Assembly: GCA_900546355.1 (NCBI GenBank)
Contig: URCM01000128.1
Location: 1 to 6,750 of the forward strand
Length of the DNA stretch: 6,750 nucleotides
From: an uncultured Bacteroides sp.
Lineage (GTDB): Bacteria; Bacteroidota; Bacteroidia; Bacteroidales; Bacteroidaceae
Reading direction: 5' to 3'
Shown here in pieces: positions 1-6,559 of the stretch. Both the position numbers and the translations under genes were made by a program. The notes under the pieces are model-generated. The model did no database searches and was not told the origin of the DNA. It saw only the letters and a program-made list of their open reading frames with translations. Positions within the stretch are counted from its first letter, which is position 1, and every line of letters begins with the position of its first letter.

Positions 1-54
1 TGCCTCAAAAACTCATCCCAAATCATCGCACGATAAATTCAAAACAGCTTCTAA
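1..54 (+). repeat. Dispersed intergenic repeat, copy 1 (right half; left part lies outside the window)
   Basis: Bases 1-39 match 1807-1845 at 34 of 39 positions without a gap. The copy ends with AAATTCAAAACAGCTTCTAA (35-54), the reverse complement, with one mismatch, of TTAGAAACTGTTTTGAATTT, which starts the other two copies at 1719 and 6630. This is therefore the right end of a repeat whose two ends are inverted copies of each other. It lies just upstream of the small acetyltransferase gene. The left part is cut by the window edge, so full length cannot be judged here. Confidence 0.75.
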
Positions 55-98
55 GCAGTTTCTTCGCCGTCAGAATAGGATTATTGGAGAAAATTTTA

Positions 99-106
99 TA
101 TCTTGC
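99..106 (+). promoter_or_regulatory. Possible Bacteroides-type -7 box for the acetyltransferase gene
   Basis: TATCTTGC lies 25 nt before the ATG at 132 and resembles the Bacteroides primary-sigma -7 consensus TAnnTTTG, with two mismatches. No TTTG is present at the expected -33 distance, so support is weak. The only other gene-start signal is an AT-rich stretch directly before it (91-101). Confidence 0.3.
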
Positions 107-131
107 CGAACATAACCAAGTGATATAGATT

Positions 132-434
132 ATGGAAATACATCATGACGAAGCGTGGAGAAAGTTTTGGGCAGAAGTGGATGGATACAAGGCTGAAATG
201 TCTTATATTTTAAGTGAAGGGCATTTGGATATCCGTCATACGTTTGTACCGGAATCGATTGGAGGAAGAGGAATAGCCTCAAAGTTGGTAAAGGCTGCAT
301 ACGATTACGCGAAGCATAAAGGCTTAAAGCCTATGGCTACATGTGCGTATGCCGTGCGTTGGTTGCAAAGGCATCCGGAATATGGAGGGGTAATCAGTGC
401 CGATTATGCAGGAGAGGGCACTTGTGCCTTGTGA
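132..434 (+). CDS. Small GNAT-fold N-acetyltransferase-like protein (YjdJ/COG2388 type)
   Basis: A 100-residue protein consisting of one short GCN5-related acetyltransferase-like domain, the normal size for this small family. The acetyl-CoA-binding loop is visible as VPESIGGRGIASKLV (residues 39-53, with GGRGIA at 44-49), followed by the helix ending in KHKGLKP. The family's C-terminal pattern of a Cys and Tyr (CAY, 71-73) and then HPEY (81-84) is also present. Family members are presumed to acetylate a small amine or a protein, but the substrate is not known, and this truncated GNAT lacks much of the usual acceptor-binding half. There is no signal peptide, so it should be cytoplasmic. The ATG at 132 is the first in frame and has no Shine-Dalgarno sequence, as is usual in Bacteroides. 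It is transcribed alone and converges on galK. Confidence 0.85.
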   Translation: MEIHHDEAWRKFWAEVDGYKAEMSYILSEGHLDIRHTFVPESIGGRGIASKLVKAAYDYAKHKGLKPMATCAYAVRWLQRHPEYGGVISADYAGEGTCAL

Positions 435-459
435 AGGGAATAAACCCATTCATGAAGAA

Positions 460-507
460 ACACAGAGACGCAATGTTTCTTATGGAATTGTCTTTGCGTC
501 TCTGTGT
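460..507. terminator. Perfect 14-bp inverted repeat, likely bidirectional terminator between convergent genes
   Basis: ACACAGAGACGCAA (460-473) is the exact reverse complement of TTGCGTCTCTGTGT (494-507), separated by a 20-nt loop. It fills the gap between the stop of the rightward acetyltransferase gene (434) and the stop of leftward galK (519). It therefore fits a shared transcription terminator or 3'-end stabiliser. The T tract is poor rightward (TCCTGATAAGATTT) and modest leftward (TTTCTTC), so the termination role is inferred mainly from stem strength and position. Confidence 0.65.
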
Positions 508-518
508 CCTGATAAGAT

Positions 519-1673
519 TTAGCAAACGCGGTGTGAACCGTCGCTGATTACCACATCATATACTTTCGGTGTACGTCCGAATTGTTTTTTGAACCGTTCT
601 TTCGCGGTAGTGATAAATGTTTCGTACAATTCGTTCTTCACCAGGTTGATGGTACAACCTCCGAAGCCACCGCCCATTACACGCGAACCGGTTACGCCGC
701 AATCGAAAGCGATGTCGTTCAGTACGTCCAGTTCCTCGCAGCTTACTTCATACAGCTTGCTCATGCCGTGATGGGTTTCGTACATTTTTTGCCCTACCGT
801 TTCGTAGTCGTTACGCTCTAAAGCATCGCATACATCCAATACGCGCTGGATTTCTTCTATGACGTATTCAGCACGTTTGTAGTCTTCTTCCGTTACCTGT
901 CCTTTCACTTCATTCAGCATATCCATCGTGCAGTCGCGCAGGTATTCTACTTCCGGATGGTTCTTTTTGATAGTTGCTACGACATTTTCACAACTTTGGC
1001 GACGTTTGTTATAAGCCGATGAAGCCAATTCGTGTTTTACTACAGAGTCGACCAATACCAAACGGTATCCTTCCGGGCGGAATGGATAATATTTATATTC
1101 TAATGAACGGCAGTCGAGACGCATCAGGTGGCCTTCTTTCCCGAATACGGAAGCAAACTGGTCCATAATACCACAATTTACTCCGCAATAGTTATGTTCG
1201 GTAGCTTGACCTACTTTAGCCAGTTCGAATTTATCAATTTTATTGTCGCCGAATAGTTCGTTCAGTGCAAATGCGAAGGCCGATTCGAGTGCTGCCGATG
1301 AAGACATTCCGGCACCTAAAGGTACATCGCCGGCAAAAGCTGTATTAAATCCTTTCACTTCTACACCGCGTTTGATCATTTCGCGGCATACGCCGAAAAT
1401 ATAGCGTGCCCAGCTGGCTTTCGGAGCGTCTTCTTCATTCAACCCGAATTCTACATAGTCTTTCAAGTCGATGGAATAAGCGCATACTTTATCTTTTCCG
1501 TTCGGTTTAATTTCAGCGGTAATGCCTTTGTCTACTGCGCCGGGGAATACAAATCCTCCGTTATAATCAGTATGTTCACCTATTAGGTTAATACGTCCCG
1601 GAGATGTATAAATGGCTCCTGTAGTTCCGTCAAAATGTTTGATGAAACGACTTCTTACAAAATCTATGTCCAT
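519..1673 (-). CDS. galK: Galactokinase
   Basis: This cytoplasmic GHMP-family kinase converts alpha-D-galactose and ATP to galactose-1-phosphate, the first committed step of the Leloir pathway. At 384 residues it is the usual length. The galactokinase signature GRINLIGEHTDYNGG spans residues 26-40. The GHMP ATP-binding motif PLGAGMSSSAAL spans 118-129. The third GHMP motif, MGGGFGG, is at 333-339. Arg27 and Asp171 (in GIMDQ) match the catalytic Arg/Asp pair of characterised galactokinases by alignment from memory. Nothing essential is missing. It is the last gene of the galM-transporter-galK module, but 180 nt with a 138-bp repeat separate it from the transporter. It may therefore be expressed by read-through or from a promoter in the gap that I could not identify. 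No Shine-Dalgarno sequence precedes the ATG. Confidence 0.97.
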   Translation of the reverse strand: MDIDFVRSRFIKHFDGTTGAIYTSPGRINLIGEHTDYNGGFVFPGAVDKGITAEIKPNGKDKVCAYSIDLKDYVEFGLNEEDAPKASWARYIFGVCREMIKRGVEVKGFNTAFAGDVPLGAGMSSSAALESAFAFALNELFGDNKIDKFELAKVGQATEHNYCGVNCGIMDQFASVFGKEGHLMRLDCRSLEYKYYPFRPEGYRLVLVDSVVKHELASSAYNKRRQSCENVVATIKKNHPEVEYLRDCTMDMLNEVKGQVTEEDYKRAEYVIEEIQRVLDVCDALERNDYETVGQKMYETHHGMSKLYEVSCEELDVLNDIAFDCGVTGSRVMGGGFGGCTINLVKNELYETFITTAKERFKKQFGRTPKVYDVVISDGSHRVC

Positions 1674-1718
1674 GGTAATACAATATTAAATGGTTAATAA
1701 TAATCGGTAAAACAATAT

Positions 1719-1856
1719 TTAGAAACTGTTTTGAATTTCTACAAAAAGTTTTTTTGTCTTGATGTATTCATTTTCGTGTATGCTTTGGGCGATTTTTTTG
1801 ATCCTTTGCCTTAAAAACTCATCCCCAATCAGTACACGATAAATTACAGTTCCTTA
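1719..1856 (+). repeat. Dispersed intergenic repeat, copy 2 (complete, MITE-like, about 138 bp)
   Basis: The element begins with TTAGAAACTGTTTTGAATTT (1719-1738) and ends with AAATTACAGTTCCTTA (1841-1856), a degraded inverted copy of that end with about four bases lost. Its right 39 bases (1807-1845) match bases 1-39 of the window at 87 percent. Its left part matches 6630-6699, including the block TTGATGTAT (1759-1767 against 6691-6699). An A/T palindrome, ACAAAAAGTTTTTTTGT (1741-1757), occupies the place held by a GC-rich hairpin in copy 3. It contains no transposase gene. The right end includes the stop codon of the transporter gene. It fills most of the gap between transporter and galK, so it is transcribed within the galactose module. 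A non-autonomous element is the best reading, but no target-site duplication could be confirmed. Confidence 0.65.
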
Positions 1857-3341
1857 GTCAACAGGGATGTCCTTGTTTACATTTCTGCAGCCTATCAGAC
1901 CGTAGAGCAACAGGTATGCCAGCATGGCGATGATGAGCCAGTAGCTTGCCATATAGCCTACAGAGTCGGAGATGACTTGCTGGAGCAGCGGGAAGATACC
2001 TCCACCCACAACCATCATCATGAAGATACCCGAAGCTTGGGCCGTGTATTTGCCCAGCCCTTCGACGGCAAGGTTGAAGATGCCACCCCACATGATGGAG
2101 GTACACAATCCGCAAAGCACGAGGAACAAAGCACTCATCGGTACTTTCGGCGTTTCCAAAGAGCCTTCAATGTCGGACATTTTCAGGTTGGCTGCGGTTA
2201 AGGATGCTTCGTGTTTCTGCAGGTTTGCTTCCGAGGGATCCGCTATAATTGCGGCGATTTCAGTCTCTGATACACCTGCTTCGGTCAGGATTTCCGATGT
2301 CTTGGCAATGGGGTCGTAAACCACTTTCGGTACATTGATGCCCACACTCTTCGGAAGGAAAATAGCACATAAAATGAATAGGATTGCTACGCCTGATACT
2401 GTAATCAACTGGGTGCGGGTAGATACCTTGCCGCTGATGACAGTACTGGTGAGTCGGCCTACCAACATCAGCAACCAGTAAATGGCTGCGATGGCTCCAC
2501 CGATAGCTGCACCATTGAACAAGATGCCTGCACCTTTGGCCGAAGAGTCTGCAAGGTAGAAATTCAGGGTGCCCGGAATACCGATTTCGATACCTACATA
2601 TACGAAGATGCCGAATACGCCTAATACGGTGTGGCGGAAACTCCAGGGGCTGTGGCTGAATTTCTCTTCTTTTACGTTTCCTTTGTGTAAGTGGGGTTCA
2701 GGAATAGCTACAAACGAAATGGCGATGAAGGAAAGGACAAACACACCCATTGCGATGAAAAGTAGCGGGGTGACATCCGACATGGCTGTTTCAGGCGTGA
2801 CGGTTCCGATTAATACCCCTACAAATAGCGGAGTCAAGGTTCCCGACAGAGAGTTTAGGGCACCACCGGCTTGAATGAGCTGGTTTCCTTTGTTTCCGCC
2901 TCCGCCCAACAGATTCAGCATCGGGTTGACGACGGTATTGAGCATACATACGCAAAAACCGCAGATAAACGCGCCCAGCAGGTAGATGATAAAGTTCAGC
3001 TTGATGGCGTATGCACCCATGTTGAATACATCTACATCGGCACCCACCAGGCTGGAAAGATATTGGGTGAACAAGCCTAAGAAACCTACTGCCATTGCTA
3101 TCAGGGCTGTTTTCTTATAGCCGATTTTCACCAGCATGTTTCCCGCTGGAATACCCATGAAAAGATAGGCGAGGAAGTTCATCATGTTCCCCATCATGCC
3201 TAATGTATTAGCTCCCGCATATTGATTTTTCCAAATCGTGCCGAACGGGGCGGCAAGATTGGTAACGAAAGAGATCATCGCAAAAAGAAAAAACATGGTA
3301 ATAATTGCGATGAGATTGCCGTTCTGTTTTTGTTGATTCAT
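1854..3341 (-). CDS. FHS-family (FucP/GluP-like) MFS sugar transporter, probably galactose/glucose
   Basis: A 495-residue inner-membrane protein of the major facilitator superfamily. About twelve hydrophobic segments are visible, roughly at residues 10-32, 49-72, 78-98, 114-142, 158-181, 191-213, 237-262, 272-300, 311-329, 402-423, 434-455 and 463-484. The pattern after TM4 (NTVVNP) and VVGGGIFPLLQQVISD (444-459) fit the fucose/glucose/galactose:H+ symporter family. Its place between galM and galK points to galactose, possibly also glucose, as substrate. Two features are odd. Residues 330-400 form a soluble insertion between TM9 and TM10, predicted periplasmic, where E. coli FucP has only a few residues. 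In addition, the positions of FucP Asp46 and Glu135 are Asn28 and Asn135 here, by alignment from memory. The start lies 30 nt after galM, supporting cotranscription. The gluP name is not assigned because the substrate is unproven. Confidence 0.88.
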   Translation of the reverse strand: MNQQKQNGNLIAIITMFFLFAMISFVTNLAAPFGTIWKNQYAGANTLGMMGNMMNFLAYLFMGIPAGNMLVKIGYKKTALIAMAVGFLGLFTQYLSSLVGADVDVFNMGAYAIKLNFIIYLLGAFICGFCVCMLNTVVNPMLNLLGGGGNKGNQLIQAGGALNSLSGTLTPLFVGVLIGTVTPETAMSDVTPLLFIAMGVFVLSFIAISFVAIPEPHLHKGNVKEEKFSHSPWSFRHTVLGVFGIFVYVGIEIGIPGTLNFYLADSSAKGAGILFNGAAIGGAIAAIYWLLMLVGRLTSTVISGKVSTRTQLITVSGVAILFILCAIFLPKSVGINVPKVVYDPIAKTSEILTEAGVSETEIAAIIADPSEANLQKHEASLTAANLKMSDIEGSLETPKVPMSALFLVLCGLCTSIMWGGIFNLAVEGLGKYTAQASGIFMMMVVGGGIFPLLQQVISDSVGYMASYWLIIAMLAYLLLYGLIGCRNVNKDIPVD

Positions 3342-3371
3342 GGTTGTTTGTTAAAAATTAGTAATTAGAGG

Positions 3372-4466
3372 TTAGTTTTCTATTCCGAATCTGTAAATGG
3401 TCACTTGATGGTATTTCTCACCGGGTTGCAATACAGCCGACGGGAAATGTGGTTTGTTGGGTGAGTCGGGGAAATGTTGTGCTTCGAAACAGATTGCGCT
3501 TCGTGCGGGGAATGTGGCTCCATGCCAGCCTGCAAAACCGCTTTGCCAGTTGGCGGTATATACTTGTATGCCCGGCTCTGTGGTGTAGACTTCTACCGAG
3601 CGTCCGCTTTCGGGTTCTACGCATTTGGCCGCAAAAGTCAGTTCTCCCGGTTCTTTTTTGTTGAGTACATAGTTGTGGTCGTATCCGCTTCCGTTAATCA
3701 ACTGTTGGAAAGGTTCGTTGATGCGGCTTCCCACTGTATGGGGAGTGCGGAAATCCATGGGGGTATCTGCCACTTTCAGTATTTCTCCTGTGGGGATGGA
3801 CACTTCATCGATAGGTGTATAAAAGTCGGCGTTCAGGGTCAGGATATTATTTTCTACGCTGGGGGTCGGATTGGCTATTCCTGCCAGGCTGAAGAAAACG
3901 TGGTGGGTCGGGTTGACCAGTGTTGTTTGGTCGGTGGTAGCCCGGTAAGTAAGGATAAATTCGTTTTCGTTGGTAAATGTGTAGTCCACTTCGATATGTA
4001 AGTTTCCGGGGAAACCTTCTTCTCCATCTTTCGAGTCATAACTGAGCGTCAGGTTTTGCTGGCTGGTTTGTTCAGCGTCCCATACGCGGGCATGGAATCC
4101 GGTAGGTCCGCCGTGGAGTGCGTTGGGTCCATTGTTAATCGCCAGTTGGTATTCTTTTCCGTTCAATTGGAATTTACCTTTGGCGATTCGGTTGCCATAC
4201 CGTCCGATAAGTGTACTTAAGAACGATTCGGGGCTATGGATAACTCCGTCCAGTGTGTCGTGTCCTTGAATCACGTTGGCAAGCTTGCCGTTCTTGTCCG
4301 GAACCATAATAGCCACTAAAGCTCCTCCGTAGTTGGTTACTGCCATTTCGGCACCTTTGTCATTCTTCAGAATGAATAAATCAACTTCTTTACCATCGAT
4401 TGTACGTTGAAAATCGCTTCGCTTTACTCCGCAAAGGTTATTTTCATAATAAAATGTGTTAATCAT
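3372..4466 (-). CDS. galM: Aldose 1-epimerase (galactose mutarotase)
   Basis: This enzyme interconverts beta- and alpha-D-galactose, supplying the alpha form that galactokinase uses. At 364 residues it is close to the family norm. Motifs in order are GRYGNRI (88-94), NALHGG (115-120, with His118), PTHHVFFSL (186-194, catalytic acid His189 by alignment), GYDHNY (261-266, sugar-binding Asp263) and CFEAQHFPDSPN (326-337, catalytic base Glu328). The usual Asn before the catalytic His is His188 here. There is no signal peptide, so the protein should be cytoplasmic, unlike the secreted mutarotases of many Bacteroides polysaccharide loci. The ATG at 4466 adds about 13 residues before the conserved VKRSDFQ start. 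No alternative in-frame ATG, GTG or TTG lies nearby (the Val codon is GTA), so this start is kept with some doubt. It heads the galactose module. Confidence 0.95.
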   Translation of the reverse strand: MINTFYYENNLCGVKRSDFQRTIDGKEVDLFILKNDKGAEMAVTNYGGALVAIMVPDKNGKLANVIQGHDTLDGVIHSPESFLSTLIGRYGNRIAKGKFQLNGKEYQLAINNGPNALHGGPTGFHARVWDAEQTSQQNLTLSYDSKDGEEGFPGNLHIEVDYTFTNENEFILTYRATTDQTTLVNPTHHVFFSLAGIANPTPSVENNILTLNADFYTPIDEVSIPTGEILKVADTPMDFRTPHTVGSRINEPFQQLINGSGYDHNYVLNKKEPGELTFAAKCVEPESGRSVEVYTTEPGIQVYTANWQSGFAGWHGATFPARSAICFEAQHFPDSPNKPHFPSAVLQPGEKYHQVTIYRFGIEN

Positions 4467-4555
4467 GATCTTGAATATCCTTTCTTTATATGATGTTACT
4501 TCTATAAAATGTATGCAAATAAAAAGATTTTATTCAAGATATACAAGCAATTTTG
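4467..4555 (-). promoter_or_regulatory. galM upstream region with a 10-bp inverted repeat and weak -7 box
   Basis: The 89-nt gap between folC and galM is strongly AT-rich. It contains a perfect inverted repeat, ATCTTGAATA (4468-4477) and TATTCAAGAT (4531-4540), with 53 nt between the arms. The galM-proximal arm touches the start codon. On the coding strand the distal arm overlaps TATATCTTGA (4543-4534), which weakly resembles the Bacteroides -7 consensus; no -33 TTTG is found at the right distance. The arrangement could be an operator pair for a galactose-responsive regulator or a long-loop hairpin in a read-through transcript from folC. I see no convincing folC terminator here. Confidence 0.4.
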
Positions 4556-5857
4556 TTAATTATTTCGTGATGTTTGGCAAGTAGATAATAAATCGGCAAC
4601 AATAAAGCTGCTTCCTCCTACGAAAATCAAATCTTCGGGGCTAGCTTTTGTTAAGGCGGTTTCTAAAGCAATCTTTACATTCGGGTAGCTTTTGCCGCGC
4701 AATCCGAATGCCGAGGCTTGCTTTTGCATTTCTTCGGCAGGCAACGCGCGTTTCACGCTGGCTTGTGTGAAATAGTATGTCGCGTCGGTAGGCAAGAGGG
4801 CGAGCACGCCGTGTATATCCTTGTCGTTTACCATTCCGATAACGATGTGAAGCTTGCGGTAATGCTGGCATGCCAGTTGGCGGACGATGTATTGGATACC
4901 GCCTACGTTATGTCCCGTGTCGCATATGACGGCAGGATGGCTTGATAACCGTTGCCAGCGTCCTTTCAGTCCGGTCAGTTCGCACACATTAGCAAAACCG
5001 TTGCGCACGTCCGCATCCGTGAAGCGGTAACCGGCTTTCCTCAGTTGGCGGATAGCGGAAAGAAGTGTGTTGGTATTCTTTTCCTGGCACAAGCCGCCCA
5101 GCTCTCCTTTCAAGTTGGCATAGTCCTGAGTTTGATATAAATAATGCCCGTCGTCGGTATGGGTGGCATTTATCAATAGGTGTTCTTCTTCGGCAAATAC
5201 GATGGGAGCGTTTACCGATGCGGCTTTCTCGGCAAATACAGGTTTGGTTTCCGAAGTCGTTTCGCCGATGACTACGGGAGTGCCAGGTTTGATGATGCCT
5301 GCTTTTTCTCCTGCTATCTTGGCCAATGTATTGCCTAAGAACTGTATGTGGTCGAAGCTGATGTTGGTGATGACGCATACATCCGGATGGATGATGTTGG
5401 TGCAATCCAGCCGTCCGCCTAACCCGACTTCGATGACCGCTACGTCTACCGCTTGCCGGGCGAAATAATGAAAAGCCATGGCGGTGGTCAACTCGAAAAA
5501 CGACGGATGCAGAGGTTCGAAGAAATGACGGTGTTTTTCCACGAAACCGATGACGAATTCTTCTGGTACGGGCACGCCGTTTATCCGGATTCGTTCGCGG
5601 AAATCCGTTAAGTGGGGCGAAGTGTAAAGCCCCACCCGGTAACCTGCCGATTGCAGGATGGCTGCCAATGTGTGCGAACAAGACCCTTTTCCGTTTGTTC
5701 CCGCTACATGGATGGTGCGGAATTGCTGGTGCGGATGGCCGAAATATTCGTCTAATGCGTATGTGTTTTCAAGTCCTTCCTTGTATGCGTCTTTGCCTAC
5801 TTGCTGAAACAAAGGGGCACTATTATATAAATAGGTAAGAGTTTCTTGGTAATTCAT
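4556..5857 (-). CDS. folC: Bifunctional folylpolyglutamate synthase/dihydrofolate synthase
   Basis: This cytoplasmic Mur-ligase-family enzyme adds glutamate to dihydropteroate to make dihydrofolate and extends the polyglutamate tail of folates, using ATP. At 433 residues from the chosen start it has family length. The ATP-binding P-loop GTNGKGS is at residues 53-59, followed by YTSPHL (78-83). EVGLGGRLDCTN spans 143-154, and ITNISFDHIQFLG 163-175. EKAGIIKPGTP (184-194) holds Lys185, the likely carbamylated lysine. The C-terminal domain has GRWQ (299-302) and DTGHN (313-317). An upstream ATG at 5896 would add 13 residues (MVVLNQELICYIK) and overlap the preceding gene. The ATG at 5857 starts at MNYQETLTYLYNSAPLFQQ, the usual beginning of Bacteroidetes FolC, so it is preferred. 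It leaves 26 nt after the upstream gene, with which it is probably cotranscribed. Confidence 0.95.
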   Translation of the reverse strand: MNYQETLTYLYNSAPLFQQVGKDAYKEGLENTYALDEYFGHPHQQFRTIHVAGTNGKGSCSHTLAAILQSAGYRVGLYTSPHLTDFRERIRINGVPVPEEFVIGFVEKHRHFFEPLHPSFFELTTAMAFHYFARQAVDVAVIEVGLGGRLDCTNIIHPDVCVITNISFDHIQFLGNTLAKIAGEKAGIIKPGTPVVIGETTSETKPVFAEKAASVNAPIVFAEEEHLLINATHTDDGHYLYQTQDYANLKGELGGLCQEKNTNTLLSAIRQLRKAGYRFTDADVRNGFANVCELTGLKGRWQRLSSHPAVICDTGHNVGGIQYIVRQLACQHYRKLHIVIGMVNDKDIHGVLALLPTDATYYFTQASVKRALPAEEMQKQASAFGLRGKSYPNVKIALETALTKASPEDLIFVGGSSFIVADLLSTCQTSRNN

Positions 5858-5883
5858 CTTTATATAGCAAATTAGTTCCTGGT

Positions 5884-6531
5884 TTAATACCACCACGGGT
5901 AATCATTTTTCCGGCCTTCGATGCCAATGCTGAACGAACTGCTTTCGCCCAGTTTGAAGTTAATCATTCCACCAATGCGGTCGGGCGTATAGTTGGGTAG
6001 GGGATACCAGTAAGGCATACGGTTGGGCATGAACGATTTGTTGCCGTATGCATAGATGCTGATTTTGTCGGTCAGCTGGTAAGCAGCCACGGCGGCAATG
6101 CCCACATTGCGGTAGCGCAAGAATCCCCAGTCCATATTGGTGGCATATAATCCTCCCGCTATGCTCAGCCGGCTGTTGATAGGCACGGCATACATGAAAG
6201 CGGCATCTTGGCCGAACCCCACACCCGAAGGCGCATAGCGGCTGGGGCTGAATGTGACATTCAGTCCGATGGAAGCATTGAATCCTTTATGCAGCTCCCA
6301 TGTGGCGTAATTGTAGTCGAAAGGCGTGATGCCATACATGCTGAAAGGGCGGAACGGCGAAGAAAAGCTCACGGGCGATTGCAAAGCTACGCTTAACGTG
6401 TCGGCTTGCAATGAGTCGGGTAGGGCACGTACGTCCTGCTTAGCCTGTATGTCAGGTTGTTGTTCGGTTTGCGCTTTTACCTTTGCGGAAAAGGCTAAAA
6501 CTACTATTAAAACAAGCCCCAATTGCTTCAT
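5884..6531 (-). CDS. Secreted beta-rich protein of unknown function, probable outer-membrane protein
   Basis: I do not recognise the family. The 215-residue product begins with a clear signal peptide (MKQLGLVLIVVLAFSAKVKA, cleavage likely before Gln21). No lipobox Cys is present, so it is not a lipoprotein. Residues 21-50 form a polar, Gln- and Asp-rich stretch. From about residue 60 the sequence alternates polar and aromatic or hydrophobic residues in short strands broken by Gly, Asn and Pro turns (for example ASIGLNVTF, LSIAGGLYA, KISIYAYG, GGMINFKLG, FSIGIEG). It ends in WWY, an aromatic C terminus. This suits a small outer-membrane beta-barrel, though barrel formation is inference. It is the first gene of the leftward block, with a good -7 box and an unusually strong Shine-Dalgarno sequence. 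folC begins 26 nt after it. No functional link to folate is evident. Confidence 0.8.
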   Translation of the reverse strand: MKQLGLVLIVVLAFSAKVKAQTEQQPDIQAKQDVRALPDSLQADTLSVALQSPVSFSSPFRPFSMYGITPFDYNYATWELHKGFNASIGLNVTFSPSRYAPSGVGFGQDAAFMYAVPINSRLSIAGGLYATNMDWGFLRYRNVGIAAVAAYQLTDKISIYAYGNKSFMPNRMPYWYPLPNYTPDRIGGMINFKLGESSSFSIGIEGRKNDYPWWY

Positions 6532-6535
6532 AATG

Positions 6536-6542
6536 CCTCCTC
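6536..6542 (-). promoter_or_regulatory. Strong Shine-Dalgarno sequence for the 6531-5884 gene
   Basis: On the coding strand GAGGAGG lies four nt before the ATG at 6531. It is near-perfectly complementary to the canonical 16S rRNA 3' end. The other genes in this window have A/T-rich leaders with no comparable motif, as is typical in Bacteroides. It confirms the start codon. Confidence 0.6.
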
Positions 6543-6559
6543 GTTTTGATTATTGGATT

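Noticed and set aside
341..547. 68-codon plus-strand open frame overlapping the acetyltransferase gene end
   Set aside because: It overlaps the GNAT gene and runs through the terminator inverted repeat into the galK end, with no homology signal.
1674..1718. Promoter for galK in the gap next to its start
   Set aside because: TAATATTG resembles a -7 box, but it would give a leader of only a few bases and has no -33 partner.
1972..2319. 115-codon plus-strand open frame opposite the transporter
   Set aside because: It is an antisense shadow of the transporter's TM10-12 and insertion region with no start signal or domain.
3474..4001. 175-codon plus-strand open frame opposite galM
   Set aside because: It is antisense to a well-supported galM with active-site motifs; its composition is Cys- and Gly-rich with no recognisable family.
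4989..5681. 230-codon minus-strand open frame
   Set aside because: It lies wholly inside folC in another frame, is very rich in Arg, His and Ser, and shows no domain. folC has all its catalytic motifs across the same bases.
5858..5896. Upstream ATG at 5896 as folC start
   Set aside because: The 13 added residues are not typical of FolC and would overlap the upstream gene by 13 nt; the ATG at 5857 begins at the conserved N terminus.
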